Positions 22,401 through 29,968 of a DNA stretch of 30,007 bases are shown here, in pieces. This DNA is from a virus. A program made the position numbers and the translations under genes. Below the pieces are notes generated by a model that was given only the letters and a program-made list of their open reading frames with translations, had not been told where the DNA came from and did no database searches. Location of the stretch: positions 1 to 30,007 of the IMG/VR virus record IMGVR_UViG_3300046010_000922. The stretch is one strand, 5' to 3'. How positions within the stretch are numbered: the first letter of the stretch is position 1; each line of letters opens with the position of its first letter.

Positions 22401-24667
22401 TTTTTAACGAAAGTTTCTGTGCTATCAGTAATAAACTTAGAACCTTGCGACATAAGCGCTGCGTTAAATGGTTCAAAAATTGAGTTCTTAGGAATATATG
22501 CTGGACGAACCAATTGAGCAAATGAAAATATTCTGTTTCCGCCTTCAAAGAGGAAACGTCCAGCAGAAGTAAAGTTCATTTTTGTTGGACTAAGAGCGCC
22601 GTTAACTGAACTAGCCTCACGAACAATCTTGCCTACTGGAATCAATGGGGTAGAACTAGCAAGTTGGCGTTGAGTCTGTGGGTCAATAACGGTGCGAACA
22701 CCACTTGGGTCCATAGCAAAAGAATCACGACGAAGGTCAGAGTGATACTTAGTAAGGTTTTCTGAAAACTCGTCAATGAATGCTTGGGCCTGATTACGGC
22801 TAAGACCCATTGTTGCTAAAGTATCAATTGCTACTTCTTTGTTTACTTGTTGAAAAAGTAGTTCTCTTTCTGCATCAGTTCTTGCTACTAAGACTTTATC
22901 AATAAGATTTCTGCGATACTCAGCAGCAGTAATCGTTGAACCGTTCTTAAGTTGCACTGCATTGGTACCACGAGCAAAAAGTGGAATATCATCTAGCCAA
23001 GCATTCAACTCTTCTATTGCATCTCCAGGTCTTAAACCTGAATGAGTTACAAATCCACGTGGAAGTTTACCGCCAACAAACTGAACTAGAGCAGTTGCAG
23101 CGCCTCCGCGCTTACCGCTTCCAATAAGAATCTGAGATATACCGCCTACATTGCTATAGTCACGAACCTCTGTCGCTGCAGCGAGTTCTTGTTTTCTTGT
23201 GCGAACTTTGGCTACTGCTTCACGAACAATTGGAATTACTGGCTCAACTGGTTTGTATCCTTGACCAAGCACACGAGGCTGAGGTAGAAATGCGCCAGTT
23301 TGAACATCAAATTCATCACGTAAGAAAGCATTGAAGATACGTTCAGACTCTGGATTCTTAGCAATTGCATCATCAAATGCTTGGCTCCAACGTTCACGAG
23401 CCTGATTATTATATGAACGATATACGTTATTCTTCATAAATTCTGCAGATATTTCTGCTGCAGCATCTGATAAATACCACAAATCGTCAGCCTTCTTAGC
23501 CTGCATTAAGCGCTCTATTGCTGGGGCATAGCCCTTGTCAGCAAGAAGAAGGTCACGAACAAAGTTAGGGTCTTCAGTTTCTTTAACTAAAGCCGCTAAA
23601 CGAGGGTTGTTAGTGTGAGGCTTTAGAATCTTATTAATAAGAACAATGTCTTTTGTATTCGCAAGATTAACTACATCAGTGCCAAACACAGTTGTTTCCC
23701 TACCAGATATTTGGTCATCTGCTAGTTTCTCTAATTTAGAAAGAGCATTCACATCGTAAACATTAAGTTTATTGCTTAGACCAGCGGCTCTTGCTGCGGC
23801 CTTTGCTGCTGAAAGGCTTATGCTTACTGAACCCATAACTGCTACGTTTCCAATTAAAGCATCAGTGAAACCAGTAAGCCAGCGACCTGTAGTGTTATCG
23901 GTAAAGTTGGCCTCAATATCTGCATCATTCCAAAGGTTAACGCGGTCAATATCTATTCCGCCATCTTCAAGAATTGCGTCAGATACTCCAGTAATATGAA
24001 ATGGGTTTAGATAAGACTTTGTGAGGGCTACACCAAGAGAAACATCTTTGCTTCGATTATATGCAGTCTGGATATCACTAAACTGAATCCCTTTGCCGTA
24101 GGCATCATCTTCAAATAAAGGACTTTCTGGGTCAGTTAACAACGCTGCCGTTGATATTGGGCGTTTTACATAAGGACTAAATACTTTTTCTTCAGCAAGA
24201 ATAGCAACTTGTAATAATGGGTCATAAACATTAACATCTTCTGCTGCAGTTTGCGCTGCATAATCAGCCATACCATCTTTAAGAAAAGCATTTAAATCAG
24301 TACCCGACTCACGTGATACCTGAGAGGCAAAACGAGTAGTTCCTATTTTTGCTCCAGCGCCAAGGGCTGCTGCGCTAGGCCCTGCTGCAACTTGTTTACC
24401 AATAGCACGAAAAGGTTCAGTTGCTGCTGATAAAGTTTTTCCACCTTGAGTCAAAGCCGATTTTAATCCCTGGCTAACTGGCTCTGGAATAGCCTGACCA
24501 ATAGCCTTTACTCCACTAGCAACAGCCTTTGCTCCAGTTAAAACATCTTTAGTGTTTTGCTGTAAAGCCCTCTTAGCAATATTCCAAGGAGAAAGTCTAT
24601 CGACAATTTTTTCCATAGCGTCTTTGTCGCCACCAAAAGATTTTCTAAAGTCACTCCAAAAAGACAT
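19397..24667 (-). CDS. Giant virion protein of 1756 aa, putative ejection protein
   Basis: This is by far the largest gene, about a sixth of the window. The product is helical throughout and Ala/Lys/Arg/Asp-rich. It starts MSFWSDFRKSFGGDKDAMEK, has an N-terminal Ala/Gly/Lys amphipathic region (residues about 40-110), several long charged coiled-coil helices in the middle (about 800-1000), and hydrophobic stretches near LFAARTVLSFPAASASGIYR and FLANFAGPSYIVPAALGQVL. I see no lysozyme, transglycosylase, protease or polymerase motif. A protein of this size with amphipathic and hydrophobic helices, encoded beside capsid genes in a phage without tape-measure, best fits an internal protein ejected to span the envelope, like T7 gp16 in role but not in sequence. 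Other readings: a polymerase too diverged to see, or a multidomain polyvalent protein. Confidence 0.55.
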   Translation of the reverse strand: MSFWSDFRKSFGGDKDAMEKIVDRLSPWNIAKRALQQNTKDVLTGAKAVASGVKAIGQAIPEPVSQGLKSALTQGGKTLSAATEPFRAIGKQVAAGPSAAALGAGAKIGTTRFASQVSRESGTDLNAFLKDGMADYAAQTAAEDVNVYDPLLQVAILAEEKVFSPYVKRPISTAALLTDPESPLFEDDAYGKGIQFSDIQTAYNRSKDVSLGVALTKSYLNPFHITGVSDAILEDGGIDIDRVNLWNDADIEANFTDNTTGRWLTGFTDALIGNVAVMGSVSISLSAAKAAARAAGLSNKLNVYDVNALSKLEKLADDQISGRETTVFGTDVVNLANTKDIVLINKILKPHTNNPRLAALVKETEDPNFVRDLLLADKGYAPAIERLMQAKKADDLWYLSDAAAEISAEFMKNNVYRSYNNQARERWSQAFDDAIAKNPESERIFNAFLRDEFDVQTGAFLPQPRVLGQGYKPVEPVIPIVREAVAKVRTRKQELAAATEVRDYSNVGGISQILIGSGKRGGAATALVQFVGGKLPRGFVTHSGLRPGDAIEELNAWLDDIPLFARGTNAVQLKNGSTITAAEYRRNLIDKVLVARTDAERELLFQQVNKEVAIDTLATMGLSRNQAQAFIDEFSENLTKYHSDLRRDSFAMDPSGVRTVIDPQTQRQLASSTPLIPVGKIVREASSVNGALSPTKMNFTSAGRFLFEGGNRIFSFAQLVRPAYIPKNSIFEPFNAALMSQGSKFITDSTETFVKNTLFNNRQRFNQLVNKANIKSTARRKAIKEEYALLTQQYDKAVDIVDNAVAEWVEFFVNTGARSPVTRAENAAQVADDLRAAERLINNLEGRMRQRAREFGLQREEVPTLYGLIRRVQYLKTLKDPKIAGEIRAAELAITRAAGDINTLAPDLNTVNAAVKNAYDDIDALLVSMGPTRKELADEFSVVDNARIRRRGSQEEENYVLSNGQTVPLPRLENQNHLGTAYKAEISNRNTREIEILGDKQFATRTQMLGRRTANGITDVTNPLYFDELAYTVNNYMRGDQLIDQILAGRSRDEIIQTWGLKRPGRAYADEFGRDASDIIDIIDDQISYVNRYLPTLEAKAAALQGEVRGNQLAQLLGDKLDRLTPINPLENKYATPLMQAKGFLDGFDRLTGKAWSALSAPENLIRWAWGSVELKQRTAQKLELLASQGYDITTGTANSVRQAAAIEMVKEAEKTFYSIRRQNRALFAARTVLSFPAASASGIYRYTRFAAKAPQRMSGFLNSYYGIYNSFGVDKYGNPVEDVLDAEYLMIPGTKELGLKQGQGVMVGTRAINFLANFAGPSYIVPAALGQVLALKPGNDEILRKSINETLGKLPGYSYEELFPYGLETDLGKAATQAFTPAWARNFLLYLNGDDSKKEWVDSYTSEWNYQMALYDMGLGKKPTDKSVTSEAKKKFLEKAAWQFGSPIGSPAVIDSRPDSIFSTYFRNAVDKYKAQGMSDRDAKAAAEVELNTQVLAFGAKNPFPMERLYYGAKRRPKAAYVIPTAEGYKRVWEEFSGLARNLAEKDKNLVGLITADLAGEKADPNISRILNKPGATLPDGTTLNLPLKSVADVEIDIEVSRVWKAYSAYKADLNKLAKEKGYASYASVEVLRDALSNYSAQLGEFSPDWKYEYDLRKSENVAFKYAWGLTKIVNNEAFMKKHGNTPFWTDAAAMMKYRDDYAKLLKDAPDGSKTYVKNAWTQYVESVIDKMDPKLANLFDRYFLNDQLTEVGND

Positions 24668-24874
24668 TTAGAACTCCAAATATTCTGGGTTAAAAGTAGA
24701 AGGTTCTCCACCCTTAACATCTTCGTTGGTAATTTCTCTAATAAAATCATCTCTATCGGTAGGGCTCTGCCAAGGAACCATTGACAACATAAAAGCAATA
24801 CCAAAGTTTTCGTAACCTAGTGAGTTACCGAATTTGTCAAGATGGTCGAAGAATGTATTCTCCATCCATCTCAT
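24668..24874 (-). CDS. 68-aa protein of unknown function
   Basis: The product is short, acidic and aromatic-rich: MRWMENTFFDHLDKFGNSLG, then FGIAFMLSMVPWQSPTDRDD. The hydrophobic patch at residues 24-35 is too short for a membrane helix. It overlaps the previous stop as TAATG and is followed directly by the giant gene, which may be coupled to it. It may be a small partner of the giant protein. No family recognised. Confidence 0.5.
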   Translation of the reverse strand: MRWMENTFFDHLDKFGNSLGYENFGIAFMLSMVPWQSPTDRDDFIREITNEDVKGGEPSTFNPEYLEF

Positions 24875-25377
24875 TATAATATCTCCCGCAGTAGCGCATT
24901 AACCATTCTTTTATAAGAATCAGGCGCTCCTGGCAAACGTGCTGCGTTAATTAAATCATTTCTATATCTTTGAATTAATTCAACATTTTCAATTTGACGA
25001 CTATCAGGATTTAAACTCTTTGGAAGAGCCTCTTCTCCACGTCCACCACCAATAGGTGCACCATCAGAAATAGGTCTAAACTCAACTGGTTCAGAATCAA
25101 GAGGGTCGAGTGAACCTAAAAGTTCAGCAAGTCCCATTCCGCTAGGAACTTTTGATGCTGGATTAGCAGCATTCGCAGTTGTTGATACGTTGCCACCTTG
25201 ATTAATTTGTTGTGCCACAGCAGTATTTTCTCCTTGAGGAAGTCCAGACATACGAAGTTGTGCAGCCTTTTCTGTTTTCTTTGCTGCAAACTTTCCTGAT
25301 TGACCATTGCCACCAGTAGCAGAAACGCTCATAGGATTGTTTTGTGATGCAGTAGGGCGTAATCCTCCGCTTACCAT
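24874..25377 (-). CDS. 167-aa disordered virion-associated protein
   Basis: The product is rich in Gly, Ser, Asn, Gln and Pro for its first 120 residues (for example QPTAS-like and GGNGQSGKF stretches), with a short GMGLAELLGSLDPLDSEPVE segment, and ends in two helices (IENVELIQRYRNDLINAARL; YKRMVNALLREIL). A disordered arm followed by a helical tail suits a linker or head-lining protein, or a substrate of the nearby protease. Function unknown. It starts by TAATG overlap with the upstream gene. Confidence 0.5.
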   Translation of the reverse strand: MVSGGLRPTASQNNPMSVSATGGNGQSGKFAAKKTEKAAQLRMSGLPQGENTAVAQQINQGGNVSTTANAANPASKVPSGMGLAELLGSLDPLDSEPVEFRPISDGAPIGGGRGEEALPKSLNPDSRQIENVELIQRYRNDLINAARLPGAPDSYKRMVNALLREIL

Positions 25378-25604
25378 TACTTCTCCTCTGGTGTATATGA
25401 ATATTCTTCAGCGCTTTGCAGCATACCTTTGGCTAACCAAGGGTTCATATTGTCGCTAACATCTGTCATTAAATATCGAGTGCCTTCAAAATCCGACCAC
25501 TCGCTTACCAATACCCAGCCAGTGCATATCTGGCTATCTGAATCCTCTAACTCTTCAGCAAGGATTCTCATTGCGTTATCTATAGCATTATTAAATTTTT
25601 TCAT
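25377..25604 (-). CDS. 75-aa acidic protein next to the protease
   Basis: The product opens with an amphipathic helix (MKKFNNAIDNAMRILAEELE), then a beta part with QICTGWVLVSEWSDFEGTRY and a C-terminal AKGMLQSAEEYSYTPEEK helix. It is acidic and small. Its start overlaps the protease stop (ATGA), so it may be made in step with the protease, possibly as a partner or inhibitor. This is speculation; no family is recognised. Confidence 0.5.
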   Translation of the reverse strand: MKKFNNAIDNAMRILAEELEDSDSQICTGWVLVSEWSDFEGTRYLMTDVSDNMNPWLAKGMLQSAEEYSYTPEEK

Positions 25605-26137
25605 TTGTATTGAATCTCTTCGTAGAATGGAGGTGCTGAATAAGCACTTACCTTAGAGGCTATCTCCATTGCCTGCATAGGCTCTGCTCCTGCGTATAGA
25701 GCACCTAAGGCAAAAGAACCTCCGCTGCCTATGGCATACATATTGTCTTCGTTCTTCATTACCGATAGGTCTTCGTCTATGTCGAAAAGTTCTCCACCGA
25801 CTGATATCAAGAACTGAAATCTTGTCCCATCTTTTTTATCTTCATCAAAGTTATAACCATTATCAGTTAAGCATTTGCGTAGAGATGGCATCACCTTAGT
25901 AATCATAAAGCGATAAATATCTTTTTTGTCTTTTGTTGTAAACTGAGGTGGTATCCAAACGTTCTGGGCTATGTCGCAAGGGGCTACTTCGCCTGCTCCT
26001 GCTATTAGTAACGCCCCGCGTGATGATATCTTCTTCATCACCTTATGGGCATATATACGACCAGTATCGTCGGTGACACGACTGTCAGCAACAATTACGC
26101 TGTGGTCGTCATATTCAATGCCGATAATTGTTGTCAC
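25601..26137 (-). CDS. HslV/proteasome-type Ntn-hydrolase, putative head-maturation protease
   Basis: The 178-aa protein is a full-length proteasome beta-fold Ntn-hydrolase. It starts Met-Thr-Thr-Ile-Ile-Gly, so loss of Met leaves Thr2 as the N-terminal nucleophile, as in HslV. Asp18 (VIVADSR) matches the conserved Asp17, and Lys36 (VMKKIS) lines up with catalytic Lys33 with a two-residue shift. LIAGAGE follows the core strand, and AIGSGG (135-140) is the conserved Ser loop, followed by an ALGALYAG helix. It starts at GTG 26137 with AGGAGGGG beside it. It sits between portal and minor head genes, where phages normally encode the prohead protease, and no HslU-type ATPase is in the window. It probably cuts scaffold or other head proteins; a host-directed peptidase is the alternative. 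The fold call is strong, the role is inference. Confidence 0.8.
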   Translation of the reverse strand: MTTIIGIEYDDHSVIVADSRVTDDTGRIYAHKVMKKISSRGALLIAGAGEVAPCDIAQNVWIPPQFTTKDKKDIYRFMITKVMPSLRKCLTDNGYNFDEDKKDGTRFQFLISVGGELFDIDEDLSVMKNEDNMYAIGSGGSFALGALYAGAEPMQAMEIASKVSAYSAPPFYEEIQYK

Positions 26138-26152
26138 GTGTCCCCTCCTAAA

Positions 26153-27940
26153 TTATCTTCGCCGAATACTTCTTACGCTTGCGTTTGCTTCACCAGCCCC
26201 TGATATGCTCGAGAGAAGACTTAGAATATCTGGAGCAGCCTCAGCAGGTGGTAATTCTACTGGTGCTTCACCAGGAAGAGCGCCTTCTGCTGGAGCGCCT
26301 AAGGGAGCAGGGGACGGTTGCTCAACCATTTGTTCGGTAGCCCCAGCAGAAGGAACTTGTTCTGCAGGTGCGAAGGTTTCTTCAATCGCATCTTCAAGGG
26401 CTACGCCTTTCTGGCGAGCCTTAATCACTGCAGCAATCTTACGAACTACATCGCTAGCATCTCCGCCTTGTGTTGCCATAGCAGGAATTGCTTGAGTGTA
26501 TGCAGTCAAAGAACCAAGCAATGCTTGACGCATATTCTCAACTTCAATCTTCTCTAGTTCTTGCGTGACGTTAACTGTGAATGGAAGTTCACGCATAGCA
26601 AGGTCTTTGGAGATAAGTCCTCCACCTAGAGCCTGTAGCATAAAGATAAGACCTTGGGCTGGATTTAAACCAGCAAGCATTCCATAACGAACATCGGCTG
26701 AGTAGTCGCCCTTGATGTCCTTGGAAGGATTATAAGTAATTTCATATGGCGAACCAGAATCAACGCCACGGATTGTTTTAGAATCTGGGAAAATCTTCTC
26801 GTCTACTTCAAAACAAATCTGAATAACGTCACGAAGAGCGCTAGCAAAGATTGCTTGAGCAGACTTAACTTGGGTATCAAAGGCACCCATAAGAGCCTGC
26901 ACGCCTTGTCCTGTGACAACAGATGCATCAATGTTACCTGTACGTCCTTCAGGGTAACGTGCACCTACACGCATTTCTTGATTGAGCAATGTCTGCTCTG
27001 TGAATGCGCCTTGTGGCAGAGTAAGTTCTACACGACGAACGCCCGCTGGGTTGTTTGTGCGGATAACCGCATCGCCACCAAGCATAAGTTCTTGAACGTC
27101 AGAAGGAAGAACAATAGGAGCCTGAACAGATTTCTCTGCTGCCTCCATAGCAAGAAGTGCAAAACGGTTGCGTAGCAACTGAATACCAATGATGTCATCA
27201 AACTGACCACGCATTTCACCATCAACAGATGGCTTACGTGCGCAAACAATCATCATTCTACCTAGAGGATTTTTAGCCTGAGATAAAACTAAATTATCTT
27301 TTGTAGGTAAATAGACAACTGATTGCTCTTGGTCGTAGTAGCGAATCATATCAACCTGTTGAGTTAGACTCTGCTCATAGCGAAGTTTGCCAAGCAGTTC
27401 ATACTCAAATTCAGGGAACAAGGAAACGAGTTCGCCTAGTGTCATTGTGTAGCGTTTTGCAAAAGCAACGCAACGTCCATAGCGGTCAAACTCAGGGTAA
27501 GCACCTATTGGGTTTTCTAGGCGTATGCGCGGCAGTTTTGCTTCTTCATCCAATTCAATTACGAACGGGAGGAATCCATATGTTAAGTACCAGTCTGCTC
27601 CTTGATACATCTGTACAGATAAATCTGAATGAGCAAAATAGTTAGAGGCAATGCGAGTGCGAGTATCAGCAAATTTGCGAGCACGGTCAGAAACCGAATT
27701 CGCCGCGTTACAGTTAACCGCTGGTAGTGGCGCCATAACCTCTGATAGGTCTCGCGCAACAATATCAACAAAATTTGCCACGACATTGGCATCTACCCCA
27801 TCTGGAAAGAAGTCAGGATATACGCTAGCAATCTGTCCTTTGCGTACAGCAAGGACGTCAAGATTGCGAGCATCCCTGTCTGAGGCGCGATAGCGAAGAG
27901 ATTCAACTCTTGCTGCTACCTGTTCAATTGATAGTGCCAT
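26153..27940 (-). CDS. Portal protein
   Basis: The 595-aa protein lies directly after the terminase gene, the standard portal position. Residues 1-300 are a mixed domain with YRASDRDARNLDVLAVRKGQ, a long DIVARDLSEVMAPLP helix and a DWYLTYGFLPFVIELDEEA strand region. The middle (about 330-450) contains the SVVTGQGVQALMGAFDTQVK helix expected around the channel. The last 80 residues are Pro/Ala/Glu-rich, probably a disordered tail facing the head interior. The overall shape and length fit portals of short-tailed phages of Gram-positive hosts. It forms the dodecameric ring at the head vertex where DNA enters and leaves. ATG 27940 lies six bases after the terminase stop. Confidence 0.8.
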   Translation of the reverse strand: MALSIEQVAARVESLRYRASDRDARNLDVLAVRKGQIASVYPDFFPDGVDANVVANFVDIVARDLSEVMAPLPAVNCNAANSVSDRARKFADTRTRIASNYFAHSDLSVQMYQGADWYLTYGFLPFVIELDEEAKLPRIRLENPIGAYPEFDRYGRCVAFAKRYTMTLGELVSLFPEFEYELLGKLRYEQSLTQQVDMIRYYDQEQSVVYLPTKDNLVLSQAKNPLGRMMIVCARKPSVDGEMRGQFDDIIGIQLLRNRFALLAMEAAEKSVQAPIVLPSDVQELMLGGDAVIRTNNPAGVRRVELTLPQGAFTEQTLLNQEMRVGARYPEGRTGNIDASVVTGQGVQALMGAFDTQVKSAQAIFASALRDVIQICFEVDEKIFPDSKTIRGVDSGSPYEITYNPSKDIKGDYSADVRYGMLAGLNPAQGLIFMLQALGGGLISKDLAMRELPFTVNVTQELEKIEVENMRQALLGSLTAYTQAIPAMATQGGDASDVVRKIAAVIKARQKGVALEDAIEETFAPAEQVPSAGATEQMVEQPSPAPLGAPAEGALPGEAPVELPPAEAAPDILSLLSSISGAGEANASVRSIRRR

Positions 27941-27946
27941 AGATTC

Positions 27947-29812
27947 CTATCCGTATGTATCTTGCCATTGCTCTGCAAAGGCATCATCTAAATTAATTGA
28001 GAATCTTCTCTCGGTTTGTGCTCTAGTCGCCCAGCGATTTTGAACCCAACGTTGTTGCGAAGTACTCTTTTGCATCATCTCACGTATGCGGATGACGGCA
28101 AACCATAAAGCCATTACGCAGTCTGTAGGGTTCTTAGTGTCAGGCTTCCAAGTAATTAATTGTTGCACTAGCGCCTTAAGACCTTCACTACCTTCATTAC
28201 TTGGTAGTTCTATTAAGTTGTTATCCTGAAATCTTCCATCTCGTAGAGAACCAAAGAGACCCGCCATAGAAGCCACACCAAAGTTAGTATCCCACTTATT
28301 CTTACCAGTGAAGTGAGAGTTGAGTTGGCAGCCATACATCGAGAGCCAGTTGCGCAAGTCATCGTCGAGTGCGTAGGCTTTCTGGTGTGCGTTGATTTCA
28401 ATTCGTAATTCCTGTGGCTTGTAGCGTTGCACCCAATCTTCGATAAGGGTACGAATCTTTGCAGGTGTTGGGTCTGTCATATTTACGCAATCAAGAACGT
28501 AAATCATAGAATCGACTTTGTTATAAGTTGCAACAACGGCTGCAGTATTACCAGTCATAGCAGGGTCTAGCCCTATAACGGTATAGCCCTCGAGGTGTTG
28601 TGGATGACCTGGAACACCTGGTTTAAGTGGCCCACGCTTTCGCATACCATTGACGCATCCTGCCACCGAGGCTGGCGCGAATATCGCGTCGTCTGTGACA
28701 TCTTCTTGCTGATAGACCATAGCCCATATAGAGGGAGCAACTTCGCTTCTTCTTGTAAAGAGAGCGGGTCCGTCCCACTTTGGGTAGAGTCCATCTTTAT
28801 CAATCTCATCATCTCCGCCTTCAGCGCGGTCAGTCTTAGGCCATAAGGTTTTCCAGTTGGCAGGCTTCTCATCAAACTCGAGGACTGCTGGCATAGCGCA
28901 GTAAGTGAATGGCGATTTCCCACCAGTCCAGTTAGAGCCGTCCCTTATCTGTTTGTATAAGTCGACAGGAGCAACACGGGTTCCTACGATTAATAGTCGC
29001 CCGTGTCGTCCCAAACGCGTGATGACTTCTTTTTGAAGCCATTCAATTTGCTTCTCCCACTCGTGGGAATTTGAGTTCATCACGACATCATCGAGGATAA
29101 TCAGGTCAGCGCGTGCACCGTAGATTTGGCTACCAAAGCCTAGGGCTTGAACCGTAGGGTCTTTTTCGCCAGAGTCTCGACCTGTGCCTAGATAAATCAT
29201 ATCGGCGGACCACGTAGGCGAGTCCGCTTTATAGCCACCATTTGGTCCAAAGGCTGTCTGGAGTTTAATCCAGGAAGGGTGGCTTAGCCTTGTCTTAATT
29301 GCTGAAAGGAACTTACGAGCCATACCCTGAGTCTTAGAGACCAGAATGATTCTTATGTTAGGGTCGGTAGCAATTCGGTAGGTGACGTAGTTGATGGTCA
29401 GTACCGTGGACTTAGCGTGCTCAGGAGGAACGTTAATTAAAACTCGGTTATCAGCATTCTTTTCAAAAATCATACTAGGGTGGACCCAGCGGGGCTCACG
29501 ACCTTCAATCAGGTCAATCCAGTCAAGTTGATGTGGAAACAACTTGGTGTCTAGGAACTGCTCAGAGAATTCCTCAAAGGTAATATCCTTTAGGTTCTTA
29601 AAGTCGGCCTTAACGCCCTTGCCCTCTAAACGGGCCTTGTCGGCTCTTTCCTTAAAGTCAGGGCTAGCCATTGTCCATTGGCGGAAGGTAACCTCATTGC
29701 GGTTAACCGACTCCATAGCGGCCTTGATAGTGCTACCTTGGCTCAGTTGAAGGAGCACCCGCTCCATAGCCTCGCCCTTTGGGATGTCTACTTTTCCTGC
29801 TTTTCGTCCCAT
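27947..29812 (-). CDS. Terminase large subunit with N-terminal HTH-like extension
   Basis: The 621-aa product contains the complete terminase motor: Walker A-like VPPEHAKST (128-136), Walker B LIILDD (237-242), and a LLIVGTR motif (273-279) coupling ATP to motion. The nuclease half follows with Asp416 in VIGLDPAMTG and an acidic site at LRIEINAHQ (469-477). It cuts the concatemer and drives DNA into the head through the portal. Residues 14-64 form an HTH-like piece (STIKAAMESVNRNEVTFRQW, then a short helix ending near ERADKARLEGKG) that looks like the DNA-binding domain usually found in the small terminase. No separate small-subunit gene is visible. ATG 29812 has a GGGGG site. Confidence 0.9.
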   Translation of the reverse strand: MGRKAGKVDIPKGEAMERVLLQLSQGSTIKAAMESVNRNEVTFRQWTMASPDFKERADKARLEGKGVKADFKNLKDITFEEFSEQFLDTKLFPHQLDWIDLIEGREPRWVHPSMIFEKNADNRVLINVPPEHAKSTVLTINYVTYRIATDPNIRIILVSKTQGMARKFLSAIKTRLSHPSWIKLQTAFGPNGGYKADSPTWSADMIYLGTGRDSGEKDPTVQALGFGSQIYGARADLIILDDVVMNSNSHEWEKQIEWLQKEVITRLGRHGRLLIVGTRVAPVDLYKQIRDGSNWTGGKSPFTYCAMPAVLEFDEKPANWKTLWPKTDRAEGGDDEIDKDGLYPKWDGPALFTRRSEVAPSIWAMVYQQEDVTDDAIFAPASVAGCVNGMRKRGPLKPGVPGHPQHLEGYTVIGLDPAMTGNTAAVVATYNKVDSMIYVLDCVNMTDPTPAKIRTLIEDWVQRYKPQELRIEINAHQKAYALDDDLRNWLSMYGCQLNSHFTGKNKWDTNFGVASMAGLFGSLRDGRFQDNNLIELPSNEGSEGLKALVQQLITWKPDTKNPTDCVMALWFAVIRIREMMQKSTSQQRWVQNRWATRAQTERRFSINLDDAFAEQWQDTYG

Positions 29813-29835
29813 CAGATACCCCCGTTAAAAACTAC

Positions 29836-29858
29836 TATAAACGGCCCTTTATAAACGG
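29836..29858 (-). repeat. Direct repeat TATAAACGG upstream of terminase
   Basis: TATAAACGG occurs at 29836-29844 and again at 29850-29858, with starts 14 bases apart (CCGTTTATA on the transcript). The CCGTT part of each copy could also pair with AACGGG at the terminase ribosome site. This may be an operator or promoter element for the late genes, or a local translation control. Confidence 0.45.
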
Positions 29859-29880
29859 TCAGAATACGGGCACCTTGGTC

Positions 29881-29968
29881 TATATATATAATATTAATAT
29901 ATATTATATTAAGTCGCGTAGCCCGCAAGAGGCGGAGCGACGCTCCTATAGATATATAAATATCTATA
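29881..29968. other. AT-rich leader region with nested hairpins at the head of the late operon
   Basis: There is no gene here. Pure A/T runs contain ATATAATAT (29886-29894) and ATATTATAT (29901-29909) as an inverted repeat. A GC-rich island follows in which GTCGC (29913-29917) can pair with GCGAC (29937-29941), or alternatively GGAGC (29934-29938) with GCTCC (29942-29946). A 9-base stem TATAGATAT/ATATCTATA comes next (29947-29968). The late promoter should be in or upstream of this area. The rest of the gap to 30007 shows no further feature. Confidence 0.4.

Noticed and set aside
25971-26495. Plus-strand 174-aa frame over portal and protease genes
   Set aside because: It crosses two well supported minus-strand genes and has a Ser/Ala/Pro-rich sequence made by their codons; no start signal.
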